Assembly (NCBI GenBank): GCA_009823395.1
Contig: CM020510.1
Coordinates: forward strand, 7,014,273-7,078,272
Source of the DNA: Thamnaconus septentrionalis
Taxonomy: Eukaryota; Chordata; Actinopteri; Tetraodontiformes; Monacanthidae
Direction: 5' to 3'
DNA: 64,000 nt
Positions 49,593-62,367 of this stretch are shown here, one piece after another. A model generated the notes under the pieces. The model did no database searches, was not told where the DNA came from, and saw nothing but the letters and a program-made list of their open reading frames with translations. The number at the start of each line of letters is the position of its first letter. Position 1 is the stretch's first letter. The position numbers and the translations under genes are program-made.

Positions 49593-50071
49593 GTTAAATA
49601 CAGCAGTGGACAGGACCTAAAGGTGGCTGCTGACCGGGTTTTTGTTACACTGAGGTGTTCGGGCAAGATGCTCAATCCTAACAACTCCTCACACTTGGGA
49701 TGTAAGAGTGGATGAAGCCCTAGAACATCAAAGTCAACTGTCAATGGTGGTAGCTCCAAGACAGCCCCTTAACACGATGCACAGTAACTGTCTCTCTGTT
49801 TGATTATTGATTTAAGTTGTTTACTTCTTCTGGTTTTGCAGAGTTCAATTGTTCATTCTGGATCAGCTTTTGTCATCTTGGACATTTTGGGATTATTTGT
49901 GGACCTTTCTGAACTAGAAAGAAAAATATGGAGACTGTGAAATCTCGTATCATTCCGTGGCTCACATAACCACCATGCATTAAGGGAGATGCAAATTCAC
50001 TTCACGTCACTTTAGATTTTTACACAATAAAGGCCTTTATTTCAAGAGAATAATACACCATTTCACCCTTG

Positions 50072-50135
50072 CCGGGTGCATAAAATAATGCGACAGGCCT
50101 GATTTGGCCCGGGGGTCTCCAGTTTGACACGAGCG
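50072..50135. mobile_element. DNA-transposon fragment
   Basis: 'taaaataatgcgacaggcc', 'tgatttggcccgggggtc' and 'ccagtttgacac' match a familiar repeat end (…gatttggcccgcgggccttgagtttgacac…). Only a short piece is recognisable and the superfamily is not certain. Confidence 0.45.
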
Positions 50136-50392
50136 GGTCGTCCACTAATTGGAAGATCAGCCTTTCAGTCCCCTGCTCTTCCACTTCACACCGTCCCCAT
50201 GTCCTTGGGCAAGACACCTCATCCCGCATTCTTCCCCTGAGGCTCTTCTACCGGTGTGTGCATGAGCATTTCCCTTCTGATTGGGCTACTCGGTGCCATT
50301 AATGTGTGACCGGGTGAACACGTGCTCCTGTGTGAGGCGCTTCAGATGTCAGAGGACTAGAAAAGCTCTCAGAGTGGAGTCCATCCACCACT
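50136..50392 (+). mobile_element. Teleost SINE-like repeat, diverged
   Basis: Contains in order 'gtccttgggcaagacac', 'gtgtgaccgggtgaa', 'tgaggcgcttcagatgtcag', 'ggactagaaaagctctc' and 'agtccatccaccac', diverged forms of a common fish repeat whose tail reads 'actagaaaagcgctatataa...agtccatttacc'. The start at 50136 is approximate; the end follows the tail motif. Non-coding. Confidence 0.6.
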
Positions 50393-52210
50393 TTATAATA
50401 GTTTTGCCCATTGGCTATAATTAGGCTGAATGACTTACTTTTTCAAACAGGAGGTCTTTCTGGCAAAAAGTGATTGTTAAAATGTATTTTGTCCTGCACC
50501 AAAGAAGAGCAGAGAGAGACATTCTAGAAGTGCACTCGGCTCGCTGACCTCTGGTCTGTAAATGCAGGCGGCGCACTCCTGATACCGGACAACTCTGTGA
50601 TTCTGCCTCTCTGTTTCCAAAGCATCTCTTTAAAACAACAGCTTGTATCTCTTAAATATTCCTAAAGGATAATCGAACTGCCCAAGGACACGACTATGAT
50701 TTTTCAGTTTTAGTTTTTTTTTTTTGTGAGTTAATATTTCCTTTTGTTTTATGTGCAAATGTCAGTGGTGTAATTGTGCCAGTGTCAAAGTTATAGTTTG
50801 TTGCTTACAACTGAAAGTCAGATTTTTCTCCCAGTTGGCCATGTTGTGTGTACCGCAAACAGCTTCTTTCATGTCTCTCCAGGCGACCTCACTCTGACCT
50901 CACCCTGGGGCTGGCCAATAACTCGCGCTGGCTCATCGGCAAAACTTTGGAAACTTTATTTTCTTTGTGTGTTCCAGACGGTGAACGAACAAACAAAGAG
51001 CGATAATTATTATTACAAAGAAATAACCCGATTTTTTGCATCAGCACCAGACTGCAGTCTGGCGGTTTCATCCCAGAGAGAATTATTTTAAAGCCTTATC
51101 TTTTTTTCTCAGAATTTGCTGATACATGAATCAGATTAATTTAAAGTCTTAATCCCCCTCGTTTATCTACAAACGTTAATTCTGACTTCGATAGGAGGTT
51201 AACCTAAAGAAATGGAAAAAGTCTTTCGGCCTTTGTTGTGTTTCATCACTCATCCGTTGTCTATAAAGGACACACTTGGATGTGTTAAAGTTGTTTGCTG
51301 CCACGCCTAATCGTGTGATAACACAAAGTCTTGGTGTGCGTTCAAGCAGGACGGCTTACCTCGTCCAGGTTTTCAATTGGCTGTGCTGCAAAAGTGGCTG
51401 CGACGACCTTCTACCGGCGGTCGCCGACGCGTCTTCCTCCTGACACTCCCAACTTGTCCGTGTTTGTTGGAAAGTCATGCATGTGCATGCATGAGTGTGT
51501 GCAGGAGATTTAACACCAGCAGTGAGATAAACATCTTAATCCACTCTCATATCACTCACCACACATACGGAGCCTCTTACTCGGTGTCCTTACGCATTTT
51601 TCTGACGTTTACATCTGTCAGACACACAGCAGGAAACAGTGCCTTCCATTAGGCGGGGAAAATCCAAATTTCACCTCGTAAAATCTGATCAAAAGCTCAA
51701 AAGGCAGTGGAGTGAAGGCTGTGGCAACGAAACGCATTTATGGCGGCAACATTTTGAACTGATGCAGGCGAGAGGAAGCATCTGTGCTGTGCAATCAGTG
51801 TGGGCACGGTTTGACCTTCAGGCACTTTTTAGAGACTTGACATAATTTGAAATATTGACTCTCGGGGCCTACACGCTTGTGTAGCAGATACAGAATCATA
51901 AAAAACCAATAGGATACAGATGAGATGAAGATCATAAATAATGATAGCAGAAGTCTGTAAACACTCGAACTACGTCCTTCATTCATCCACATTCTGATCT
52001 GTGTCCATTCTGTGTGCATGCGTGTGTGTTTTGTGCTCTGTGTCACTGTGATGTTTATTTATTCATTTGAAAGGTGCACAGGAGGCTACATGTTGACTTG
52101 TGCTCCCCAGCATGGGAAAGGCGTAGGTTGGCTGCTCCAAATATAATTGAGGGTTAGAAAGGGAAAGAAAAAAGGGAAAAAAAGAGAGTAGGAGCAACAT
52201 GGACGCTGAT
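50393..52210. other. Noncoding, mostly unique sequence
   Basis: Contains a T run near 50708-50725 and a palindromic 'catgcatgtgcatgcatg' at 51477-51494. No gene or transposon was recognised. Confidence 0.45.
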
Positions 52211-52213
52211 GTT

Positions 52214-52231
52214 GGTGGTGGTGGTGGTGGT
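52214..52231. repeat. (GGT)n trinucleotide repeat
   Basis: Six GGT units. Confidence 0.9.
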
Positions 52232-52618
52232 AGAGCGGGGGTCCGGCAATGGTTCTCACAGTGACAAGAACTAAAGTGACTGTGAGTGGGATGGAGACGG
52301 AGGAAGCGGGTGTTCCGTTTGAATGCAGACTGTCACCAATTTTCCTGCTCGCTGTTTTTGCTCGGGGCGGCCTCCGCCGCTTCCTACTGATTCCATGTTT
52401 CAGACCCTCCCCAGTAGCTGTCATTACAGTTCGCCGCGCTGCCCCTGCTCCCCCGTCCACAGCACACCAACTCCCCCTCCCCGACTCCACCAGCCACGGC
52501 CTCCATTTTAACTTTTCTCACTCGCCGTTTCAGCTCCCTGGTGACGAGTTGCCTTCCTTTGTGTTTCACTCCAAACTTTGCCGGGTTGGGAAACCTGTGA
52601 GAAGCTGCATTGGCCTTC
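52232..52618. other. C/T- and CpG-rich noncoding sequence
   Basis: Frames of 126-134 codons are open on both strands through Pro/Ser/Arg-rich sequence, a composition effect. No domain was recognised. Confidence 0.4.
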
Positions 52619-52642
52619 TAGATAGATAGATAGATAGATATA
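52619..52642. repeat. (TAGA)n microsatellite
   Basis: Five to six tandem tetranucleotides. Confidence 0.95.
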
Positions 52643-52661
52643 CAATGTTTAATCTGGTTTT

Positions 52662-52683
52662 ATCCATCCATCCATCCATCATC
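52662..52683. repeat. (ATCC)n microsatellite
   Basis: Five tandem tetranucleotides leading into a dispersed-repeat-like segment. Confidence 0.9.
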
Positions 52684-52775
52684 TATCACCTCTCCTACGC
52701 TCAGGTTTGCAGGGTTGCTGGATGCTTTCCCATCTGCCTGTGGGGCAAAGTCACCAGTTTAACCCTAACCCCCAC
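52684..52775. mobile_element. Possible dispersed-repeat fragment after (ATCC)n
   Basis: 'gggttgctggatgctttccc', 'gcctgtggggcaaagtcacc', 'agtttaaccctaaccc' loosely follow the teleost repeat that starts (ATCC)n and continues with a 'gggtcgctgg...ccagtctatcacagggctaac' pattern. Strongly diverged, so the call is weak. Confidence 0.3.
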
Positions 52776-53670
52776 GACAACGTACTCCAAAACCCACACA
52801 CCTGCGTAGCAACATAACACTGCAACGGACAGAAAAGCTGGGGCCAAAAAGGTTGTTACCCTTCAGTGACATTGGACAGACAGCCCGTGTTGGACTGCAG
52901 CCCAGTGGTCCTGGACCTTTGTGCATTAAAGAACAAGTGGGGCGCAGCGAGAGAACACATTTACACCTTTTGCTGGCAGCCGTGCTTCAAAATTAGCATT
53001 TTCTCTGACGGGTCCAGCTCAGCTGCCCCAGCCTGAGCCTAAACTACACAGAGGATCACGACTCTGTTTGAAATCATGGACAAACTAATTTAAGGTGGCA
53101 GTGCGCTTTTTGTAGGTGTATATGTGGGTCTGCTTACATGCTGTATTCATATGTTGAAATAGTTAGCAAAAGGAAATAACAAAGAGTCACTGATGTAATT
53201 AAGCCAATATCCATACATAACAACAAAAAATTGTTAAAACAGACCAAAAATAAAAGTTAAAAGTAAACCACATCATGAAGCTGGACTTACTTTAGGAGAA
53301 ACAGAGAGGAAATTGTCGCCTGGACTGTTTGGCGACCCAAGCCATGGCTACCTCAACATTCTCCAAATGTCAAGTATCAACAGAAGCCCCATTTAAATTC
53401 CGCCGTCATAAAATTACACCTTCTCAGTATTCATGTCTCATCTGCCGTCTAGGACAAGTTTTAAGTGGCCAACTGTTCACCTGAAATGATAACAATAATA
53501 ACAACAATAGTAATAAATTCTGTCTGAATTAACCTAAAGTTCTTATCTTTGAGTCTTGCGGTACATAAAGAGGCCCAGTGTGTCATATGAGCAGGGACCT
53601 TTTAGCACTAGACAGAGTAGAAAATAAGCATGTTTAAAACATTTATGCTTACACCTAAGTGCCACCTGTG
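52776..53670. other. Noncoding sequence, nothing recognised
   Basis: Unique sequence with an A-rich patch at 53220-53270 and an ataataac patch at 53488-53516. Confidence 0.45.
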
Positions 53671-53795
53671 ACGGGGTGATGATGTTGCACCACTAAGTCT
53701 TTCCTGCACAGTCACCTCACTGAAGGTTGCAGGTTTGTGTCCAACTGGGGGGTTTTCTATGTGGAGTTTGTGTCTGTACAGGTTGTGCAGGTTGA
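53671..53795 (+). mobile_element. tRNA-like SINE fragment
   Basis: 'gttgcaccactaagtc', 'cacagtcacctcactgaagg', 'ttgcaggtttgtgtccaac', 'tggggggttttctatgtgga', 'gtttgtgtctgtacagg' run in the same order as the common fish repeat (…gttagcactgtcgcctcacagc…ggttcgaatccc…ctgtgtggagtttgcatgttctcc…). Many substitutions show it is old. The minus-strand fragment at 31801-31865 appears to be another copy of this family. Confidence 0.5.
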
Positions 53796-56003
53796 TGAAC
53801 CAGCACCTTCTCCACGTGCAAAATATCATTTTTGCACTGGCCCTTTAAAGGCTCTGGACATACACGTTCCTCAAGTTACCTCCAATCCTATCTGCAGGTT
53901 TTTCCTTCTCTCCTTCCTCTTCTCATATTTCTGTCACATTCTTCATTCCCTTCCATTACTCTCACTTGCTTTCCGCCCACGCCTGTGCGCACGCACAGTT
54001 ATGTTAAAACTAGCATTAGCACGGTGGAACACCGAGCTCTCAGTCACGTCGGCACTGGACCGCGTGGGTGTGCAGCATGTCAACACAGACTTTTTCTTTA
54101 TTGTTTTACAAACAAAAAAAAGAAAATAGCGCTTTATTTCACAGTGCGATGCCCAATCAAATATGCACCCACTAATAAATCCCCTTTAAGAAGTGGACTG
54201 AAGAGGCTGCTGCTGTGAAAACCTCTCCAGACTGCTGCTGCTGGTGCAATTATGCGGCACCGCGCCGTGTTTTGACACCTCATAAGCCGTCGCACCCAAG
54301 GCTCTATTTCTCAAACCAGCCCTCCCGGATCACATTTCATCATCTCAGCGGTACCTATAAGAACTCTCACCACCGCCGCCGCACACCGACTATTGCCTTC
54401 TTATTTATTTATTTCTGTTTCTCCCCCTCTCTAACTGCGCTGCTTTCTTCCTGAAAGCCCCCTGAAACTACAGCTGCTGTCAACCTGAATCAAGCCGCTC
54501 CTGTGCACATGGGGTGGGTAACACACAAGAAAACATACACACACATACAAAAACAAAACAATATTAATGCCCCCCCCCACCACCCCTCTCCCTCCCTCTC
54601 TATCTTCCATGCAAACACACGAGCCCATTTACAAAGACAAAATGTTTTTTGCACGTTTGTTATTAGCTGTCAAGGCAGGCCAGGTATTCTGCAGGGATTT
54701 CAGCGGCGTTCACTTGTGTGCGTGTTAAGCAGCACCGCCCTGCCTCTCACTCCCTGGCGGGTTTTGACAAACACAAATGGTCTTCTTTTTTTTTACCCCC
54801 CTTGGTATTTAATTTGTGTGTCTCCTTCAGAGGGAAAGAAAAATAAATCATGGACAGTTTCCAAAGATGCCCTGGAAACATTTGAGTGAATTCATGATGG
54901 CATTTCAGGGCAGGAATACAGTTAGATTGGAGATAAGCTTTGAAATAAATGGCTTTGTGATTATCTTGCAGGTTGAGATAGGAGGCGCCAACAAGTAATT
55001 TATTAATTTATTTATGTTTGTACCTACTTAAATGTCAAAACACTAAAAAGTCATATTAGGAGGACTGGGGGACTCCCCTCGAACCATTTGCCACAATCAT
55101 GAATTTTTTGTCATTATATTTGATGGGCACAATCAACAACCTTGCCATCTTTTTGGTTCTCTACACTACAAAGATAGAAAGAACCCAACTTTCCTTTTGT
55201 TTCTCTCCAATTGTTTCTAACTCTCCAATATTGCAGGCACAGACACTGTGGTGGTCACCTGGGCCAGTAGCTAGAAAAATGAAGTGCACTTTGGTTGATG
55301 CCATAGCAAAAATTTAATTTGCTGACAAAATGGACTTGCAAATAATAGAAAGCTCCCACCGACATATCAGTGTCTCTTTAAATGGCTCTTTAAATGTGGA
55401 TCACAGACACATTTTTATCTCTTACGACATATTAACTTCATACTTTTCACACCCCCACTTGAAATCCCCTCTTTTTCGTTTCAAATGTATTCACAGGTTA
55501 TCAGCGAATCTAGAACATAATAATTACTTAAATTCATTCGCAACGGCTCCTCATATCAAGGCGATTACAGCAAAGGAAAAAAAAAAAATGTCTGCACGTG
55601 TCGAGAGTCCCGTAGACATGAGACCGAGCCTGTGCAGAGGTTTCCCTCTCCTTTAATTCCCCTCTCCTCGCTCTTCCTCCCAGTCCGACCGAGGTTAACG
55701 GGGCGCCCTGCCGTTATCATTATTCATCCATAATCAAAGGCGAACTCCGTGTAAAGAGGACAGAGAGGGCCTGGTTGTGGCAGCGGGAAGGCCACCTTCC
55801 TGTGAGCCATCAGCATGTACCTCCTGCTGAGTGTCGTAACACTCGGACGGCAAGGCTGAGGTCCTTGCCCTGATCATGTGCGGCTGCGTCACAGACTGTT
55901 ACGTATGCGTTATCCTGGCGAAGCAGAGTTACCTGCCCGCCGGCCTGCATGGACCTCCTCTATGCTCGCATTTAAAAATACTGTGAAAGCATTTGAAGAT
56001 TTC
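53796..56003. other. Noncoding sequence
   Basis: Includes a short C9 run with C/T-rich flank near 54570-54605 and TTTA-like words near 54995-55015. 55600-55960 is GC-richer with 'ccataatcaaagg' (a TCF/LEF-like word). No gene was recognised. Confidence 0.45.
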
Positions 56004-56172
56004 GTTGAGGCAAATGCAGATGGACTGGTTTTGCTATCTTGAAGACGTTTTGCCTCTCATTCAAAAAACTTCCTCAGTTCTGTGAACTTCTGAAGTTTGC
56101 TGAAGTTATGAGAACTGAAGGAGGAGAGGCGTAATGTCTTCAAAATGGTAAAACCAGTCAAGTTGCCTCAAC
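56004..56172. repeat. Imperfect long inverted repeat (foldback)
   Basis: The left arm 56004-56081 ('gttgaggcaaatgcagatgg', 'actggttttgc', 'cttgaagacgttttgcctct', 'cctcagttct') is matched by the inverse of 56111-56172. Arms are 62-78 bp with several mismatches and one ~15-bp gap, separated by ~29 bp. The vocabulary (gaagacgttttgcctctcat…cttcctcagttctg) is shared with a teleost repeat seen with retroelements. No ORF. Confidence 0.65.
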
Positions 56173-58926
56173 CAAATCTATACAATGACCTGGACAACTA
56201 GAACCTTCACAGAAGTAATGTAAAGTCTTTGTTTTGATCATTTTTCAATTTAAAATGTTTTGATTACTTTTATGGTAGCATGCTTGAGCTCTTACGTACT
56301 GGGAAAAGTGTGTTAATAGTTATGTAATTACTATGCTACAATTTCAGATCAGTTCAAAATATGTTGCATGACTGCACTGTATGAGTGTTCCAAAGAAAAT
56401 TGTTCTTTTGCCGCCTTATTCTATCCAGTGTTTTCGAATCGCCAAACTTTGGTTTATATATAAAAAGTACAATTGCTTCATTTAAGCACCAAGCTAGCCG
56501 CTGGTTAGCTGCACCTGTGGGCTGCTCCAAAGACGAATGTGCAAAGTCTATCCCATTAAATATTTGTAACGTTCCATCCAGCAGGCTCGTGTGTGTCACA
56601 CATCCGCTTCTGTGGCCTCAAAAGTTTGTCTGGGAGTGAGTACATGCGTGACGCTATAGCATCAGCCAGGACACGCAGTTACTCTGACTTTCTGGAATGC
56701 CATACCGACCTCCTGGAATGCTGCCCCCTGCTGTAATGGCGAGTTCCTGGAAAGCCTCTTCCATGGCGCAGCGGCCTGTTGTGCTGCGCGAGCATCCGAG
56801 ACACTTTAAGGGACCCACTTGTCACTTCCCGTTAAGCTATGAGGCCTCGCAGTAGGAATCCCCTCTGCCGTGTGCTTAGCTCGCTGACAGCAGCACGGCT
56901 GCAGTGCTTCCGTGGCTCCGTCTCGAGCGGAAAGGCCACTTTGAAGGCGCTACGCTTGGTTCGGCAGTGCCATCTAGTATTATATTCCCCTCGAAAAACG
57001 GAGGTAAGACAAATCGGCTTTGCATTTATAAAGCCAGGTAGCGCGGTCAGACTGCCGCATTTCTCGTCAACGTTCCACAACCTGTTTTGTTACAGGTTGG
57101 CGAGCCAGAAGGCTAAAATCATAGCGATGGGAAAGTCTTTACTGAATCCACTTCATCAGTCATTCACCAAAGAGAATGTTTTTTTTTCTGTGTTAAAAGC
57201 ATCACGAGTGAACCGTAATATCAGAAGAAACTAAAAGACAAGCGTTCCTTATTCATTATGAATAAAACAAAAGTGTTTCCTTGTCGAGCTTCTCTGATTG
57301 GTCAGTAATGAGTCCATCCATACCAGCTTCTGTTTCTCCAGTTATTTTTATCCACCCTCTGCATCCCACACGCATGCATGTTTAATAAGGCGGTCTGTGT
57401 TGCAAGCTGGCGGACGATGTGTCATTTTTTGATCCCTCCACCCCCCTCCAGATCCCTATCGGGTACCTTAATGGAGGGCGAAACCCAGCACCAGCAGAAC
57501 ACGACTGGGTTCTTGTTTCTCACTGCCGTTATCAACACAAGGTGCCCCGTGTGAGGCGGCCAAAGCCAAATATAATATTAGAAAAGCTAAAAATAATAAT
57601 TAAAAAAAAAAAATTTGGATTTTGTTTTTAATGAAGGATGCTTACTGCTGGTTGCCATCACACTGGTAAATTGTGATTAGCCTTTTCATCATTTTCTTAA
57701 TCACAGCAGAAAAAATAAAACAATTAGGGTATTAAATAATGAAACATGTCAGTTTATGACAGCCTCAGGTTATTTCCAGCACTGGTGGGCTGAAAGCAAT
57801 AGGTGGCTTGAAGCTGAAAGCCTTTGCACAGAGTGACTCTACAGCAACAGTCAGGTGGGAACATGTCTGCAGCGCCACCTGCTGACCTGGACAAAAACGT
57901 CCTGCAGGGGCTTGAAGGTTATTGTCCAAGCACAATTAGAAATATTAAATTGACTGTGATCTACAAACTGTTTGGCCCATTCCAGCGTTTTGAGCTTTTT
58001 CTGGGTTTGTTCGTGCACAAGTGGCAGTCCACAAGTGTGGAGACCAAGAAACCTGTGATGGCAAATTTGCGACAGCATTGAAGCATTATCAATGGAGCAG
58101 GTTACATGACTGCAACAGCTGTGAGCAGCGTCTCCTCCCTCCCATCAGGTCTGCCGTGTGGAGCCCGCAGCATTGCATTTTTGCATCAATCAGAGGGCTG
58201 CAGTGACAATTAATAATCCCATTTGTAGTGACGGAATCGTGGCAACTGAACGAGCTCCAAATATGCTGTAATTGCTTGTAGACTGTAAATCTTATTGGAT
58301 GAGGACTCACAATAAGCGTAGTTTTGGTGTCAACATAATGCACAAAGGGGTAATTACAGCTTGGAACGGTCTACCCGCGTTTACACATTTTTTTTTTAAA
58401 GCTGTCATAAAATCCATATACAGCTGCCGTGTGTTTGTATTCGTGCCCGCAGGGCAAGAATATTTGTTTCCTGATGAAGCCATTGCGGCGTCCCCGCTCC
58501 ATTACAAAGCTGTCAGTCGTCTTAGGGTTTTGAAAGGGGAGTGGAGGAGCTGATCTGACGGCCGATGGCGTTGTGTCCTCACAGCCAGGTTCGTCGTGAG
58601 ATAACTTTTACTTCTTAAATGCCACCCTGTCTCAAAGTGTCGCCAACTTGCACTGCCGTTTTGCACTCCAGGATGGCAGAAATGAGCCAAAATTGCAGGA
58701 TTAGCTTGAAGGAGTCAACATTGCAGTTCTCGAGGTTTGGCACGGCAGCCTGAAGTAACTCGGTAATTCATTAAAAATAGATGTCGCTGGCCAAGGATTT
58801 TGGAGAAGACACAAGCAGATGAAAGTCGGTCTGTTATGTAATATATCATCACTTGGTGGAATTAGGATGGAGACTAATGTGCGCCCAATCTGACAGATCT
58901 ACATGGTCACTTTGATCTCGGGCGAA
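56173..58926. other. Noncoding, mostly unique sequence
   Basis: A 131-codon frame at 56839-57234 has no recognisable domain. 58140-58260 ('gcattgcatttttgcatc', 'tgacaattaataatccc') is conserved-element-like. No gene or transposon was recognised. Confidence 0.4.
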
Positions 58927-58928
58927 GT

Positions 58929-58997
<69 letters not shown>
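58927..58997. repeat. Long (GT)n tract, 71 bp of alternating purine-pyrimidine
   Basis: Begins gtgcacgt and continues as GT to 58997 without a break in R-Y alternation. The longest microsatellite in the window. Confidence 0.95.
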
Positions 58998-58998
<1 letters not shown>

Positions 58999-61689
58999 AA
59001 GGGGGCGGGGGCTGTGGGGTTGCACTGATAGAGAAGACACACTTAGGTGTAATTTGCATAAGCAGTATTTGATTAAACCGTCCCTGAGTCTCAATATTGC
59101 TCGCTGTAGAATCATTAAAACACCATCTATACATTAGCATTTAGATTCATTATGATTCAAGGAGTGTGCAGAGCGTGCAGCCATCAATGATCTCGCAAGC
59201 AAAGCCACGTGCACGGCCCGTTAGCACCAGGCTAATTTGCAGGATGGAAAATATTTCAGTTCATACGTCACAATGTGACAAATGGAGTCACGCTGATGTG
59301 CATGTTGATGAGCTAGTGTGTGAGATGGTTATTCGATATGGAGAACATACAATGAGATAAGACTACATGTTGCTACACGTTCACACCGGTAGCAACTCAC
59401 GTTTTGGAAGAGTTTTATAACTAGCCCATGCAGTAGCTTATACTGTGGACATTAGATCTCTATGATGAGACAAAACATGTCAATGTTGCATTTTAAGCCA
59501 AAGTGGGATTTCACAACTTCAACTCATGAATTGTATCCTAATTTCATGATCCCTTTTTCTGCTTATTACCCTGAACTTCACATGGCAGCCACTAGACATT
59601 CACTGAATGGAATTCTTCCTATTTGTGAAACTCCTGAATCATTACATTAATTAGAAACATGACCAGAGAACCAACTCCAACCAAAAAAGGGGGGAAGTTT
59701 CAGTTCTACAGCAGCTCTATATGGAATTTCCTGCTTCAGGTTGACAGTGGTCATGTGTCTCTGGCCCAATCAGCAGACAGCTTGCATGCGTAATTGCACA
59801 GGTGCACAAGGAAAATGACGCTTTTCCCGGGTCGGACACGTCCATTTATCTGCAAGACTTTAATTTTCTCAAGCAACGTCTCAAAGCATCAGACCTATTA
59901 CTCAACTAAAACATCTGCTGCTCAGTAAAAAAATAAATAAATCGGAACAAGTATTGGACTTGTAGCTTATTTCCTTTTAAATCTTTACGATATTTGACAG
60001 CTTAGCGTGTGTAAGAAACGAGATGAAGTGAACAAATAGATGAGTTTCAATCAGGCTAATGTCAACTCCGCAGGAACAGATGCATGGTCTTGTTTACTAC
60101 ACGGTTTCAAAAGCGGAATGAGTTTTGCCCCAGGTGCCGACACAGAACTGCCAATTCTTATCGCTCCTGCCAGCTTACGAAGCAAATATATATATACTGC
60201 GTGTGCATATTTCGGACCAAGATAGTTTAACTTCCGCAAAAACATTTTTTTAAGAAAAAAAAGATGACTGTTTGATAAAAATCTGTCAGCTGCAGTTGTC
60301 ATTCAAGGAGAGCGAAATAATATATGGAGGCCGGACACGTGGATGCTGGTTTATCAGTGTGAAGTTGAAATGAATATTTGTTGGATGCATCGACTGTTTG
60401 TGTCAGTGTGTCTTCAACTTTAGTCTGACTAGAGCTTCCCAGCCCAGGGCTGTAGGTTTTAAAGACACTACGCATATATATGAAATATTATAGAAGTACA
60501 CAGTTCTGATCCATCATGGACTTGAATGGTGTTTTTTTTTTCATGTGTTCCTTCACATACGTGACGCACCTGCCGATCCTCATCCTAACACCGTGAAACA
60601 TCCTTCCGAACAAATCAATAATCCTTGTTTGCTCTCCTATTTTATTGAGATCTTTTGCAGCAGCCCTTCGTCCGACCCAACGGCTGTTTGTGTTTGTGCG
60701 AGAGCAACGAAATGTTAACAGTATAGGAGCAAAGCCTGCATGGAGAAGTCTGAAAAGGCAAAGCGGCCACGGCATCTTGCAAGACCGAGAAAAAGGTCAA
60801 CAGGTGAAAAGTGACAGAGGGTGATGTTAGGGGGCGTTTTTCAAATGAAAACATTTGGTGAGAAAAGGAGCGTGTGAGTTTAACTGAGTCACTGCGGATC
60901 AACAAGACGGAACTGTTCTCTGGTGCACACATGAACAAGTGTCTTGCTCTCTGGGGGAATGTAGCCACTGCAGGATGCGAAAACACAAAGACAAAAACAA
61001 GCAGTAGCAGCCTTTTTACTCTGGATTCTGGCCCAATATGTGTTTGGTTTTCTTTTGAAGTCCTCATTACCATAAACACAGCAAGTTCTACCAGGAGGAG
61101 ACGATCATCACCCTTGCCAGCCAAGGTGAACATGCCGTGATACCACCGAACCCAGGTCTTGCACATCCATCTTCCCCAGCATCAATGCAACAGGCCTGTC
61201 AGTTGGTATTACTTTTCCAAAACGAATCTTTTTAGTAGCAATAAAAGCTGGGAGCAACGGCCAAAAGCTACCCTAAAACAACTAAGAACAACTAGACAAA
61301 TAAATGTGAGAAGAGGGCAGCCTTCAGCTGCAATACCTGTAGTTCATTCAGAACTAGATGACAGTTTGTTTTTTTGGGGGGTGGTGAAAAATACATGTTC
61401 ACAATCCTTCAGTATGGTGCTACTTGAAGGTTCAAGGTTTCTTCATTCATACCCGAACAGACAGAGAGACAGACTGGAATTCAGCTGCCCAGATACAAAA
61501 TCACAGCAATGCAAACAGACATTGTGACAGTCGAATTGGTCTCTCAATAGAAACAAAAACAATCGTACCAAATAATAACTTCGAATAAGCCTCCATTTAA
61601 AACTAAACTGAAGTCTTTTCATATCATCATAATGACAGAATGTAAATACACGCAGGAGAAGTCACTGTCAACTTTGGTAGGTGCAGCCC

Positions 61690-61722
61690 TACACACACAC
61701 ACCCACACGCCCACACACACAC
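61690..61722. repeat. Imperfect (CA)n microsatellite
   Basis: CA dinucleotides with ccc and cgc interruptions. Confidence 0.9.
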
Positions 61723-62340
61723 AAGGCTTTGCTTCCTTCGTCCTGAGCGCTTTCAGCGTATTCAACGATTCAAGGTTTCTCGCCCATTGAATTACGGATT
61801 TGACACAAAGAGCCAAAGAGAAAGTCAGATGGAAAACAGCGTGTGGGTGAGAGGAGAAAGCATAATGAAGAGGTGAGGCACCTTAGGAGAAAGACAAGGT
61901 CTTCAACGAGGCTGATTTTGCTCATAAAGGCCAATTTTGAAATTGCTATTCAGGCTTTCAAACCTTTTAATAACCTCTTATGCACAAAGCCAGGAGAAAT
62001 GGCCTACAATAAGTATATATATATATATTTAATACCAAACCTCCAAAACAATCCATCATCCAGCAAGACTTCATTCTATTATGGTTCTACAGTAGCTTTA
62101 TCACTCTTTTGGATATTCTGTCATAAGGGATTGGGGTCCGATTTGGCATTTCCATTCTTGCTGAGCGATTCAGTGGTAAGTGAAATGCTTTGAGTGCAAG
62201 TACGAACACACTCCCAAGGCACCAAGGAGGCTTTTGAGATGCTAATAATTTGCAGATGCATGCAGCAGCTCAGCCCACAGCGTGACTTTGCCATCCCCAT
62301 GTGAAGCTATGCACTTGCAGTAGGTCAGACACATTTCTGT

Positions 62341-62367
62341 CGTCGTCATCATCATCATCATCATCAT
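62341..62367. repeat. (GTC/ATC)n trinucleotide repeat
   Basis: Two GTC units followed by about seven ATC units. Confidence 0.9.

Noticed and set aside
50880..51091. Exon after 'gtctctccag'
   Set aside because: The frame is short, unrecognised and has no matching donor with coding bias.
53725..53742. tRNA gene by B-box-like word
   Set aside because: No cloverleaf can be drawn, and the flanks match a dispersed SINE-like repeat.
60642..61166. 174-codon minus-strand frame
   Set aside because: No domain, no splice-flanked structure and no conservation evidence; probably chance.
61420..61470. LINE tail-like 'ggttcaaggtttcttcattca'
   Set aside because: Too short and diverged to assign.
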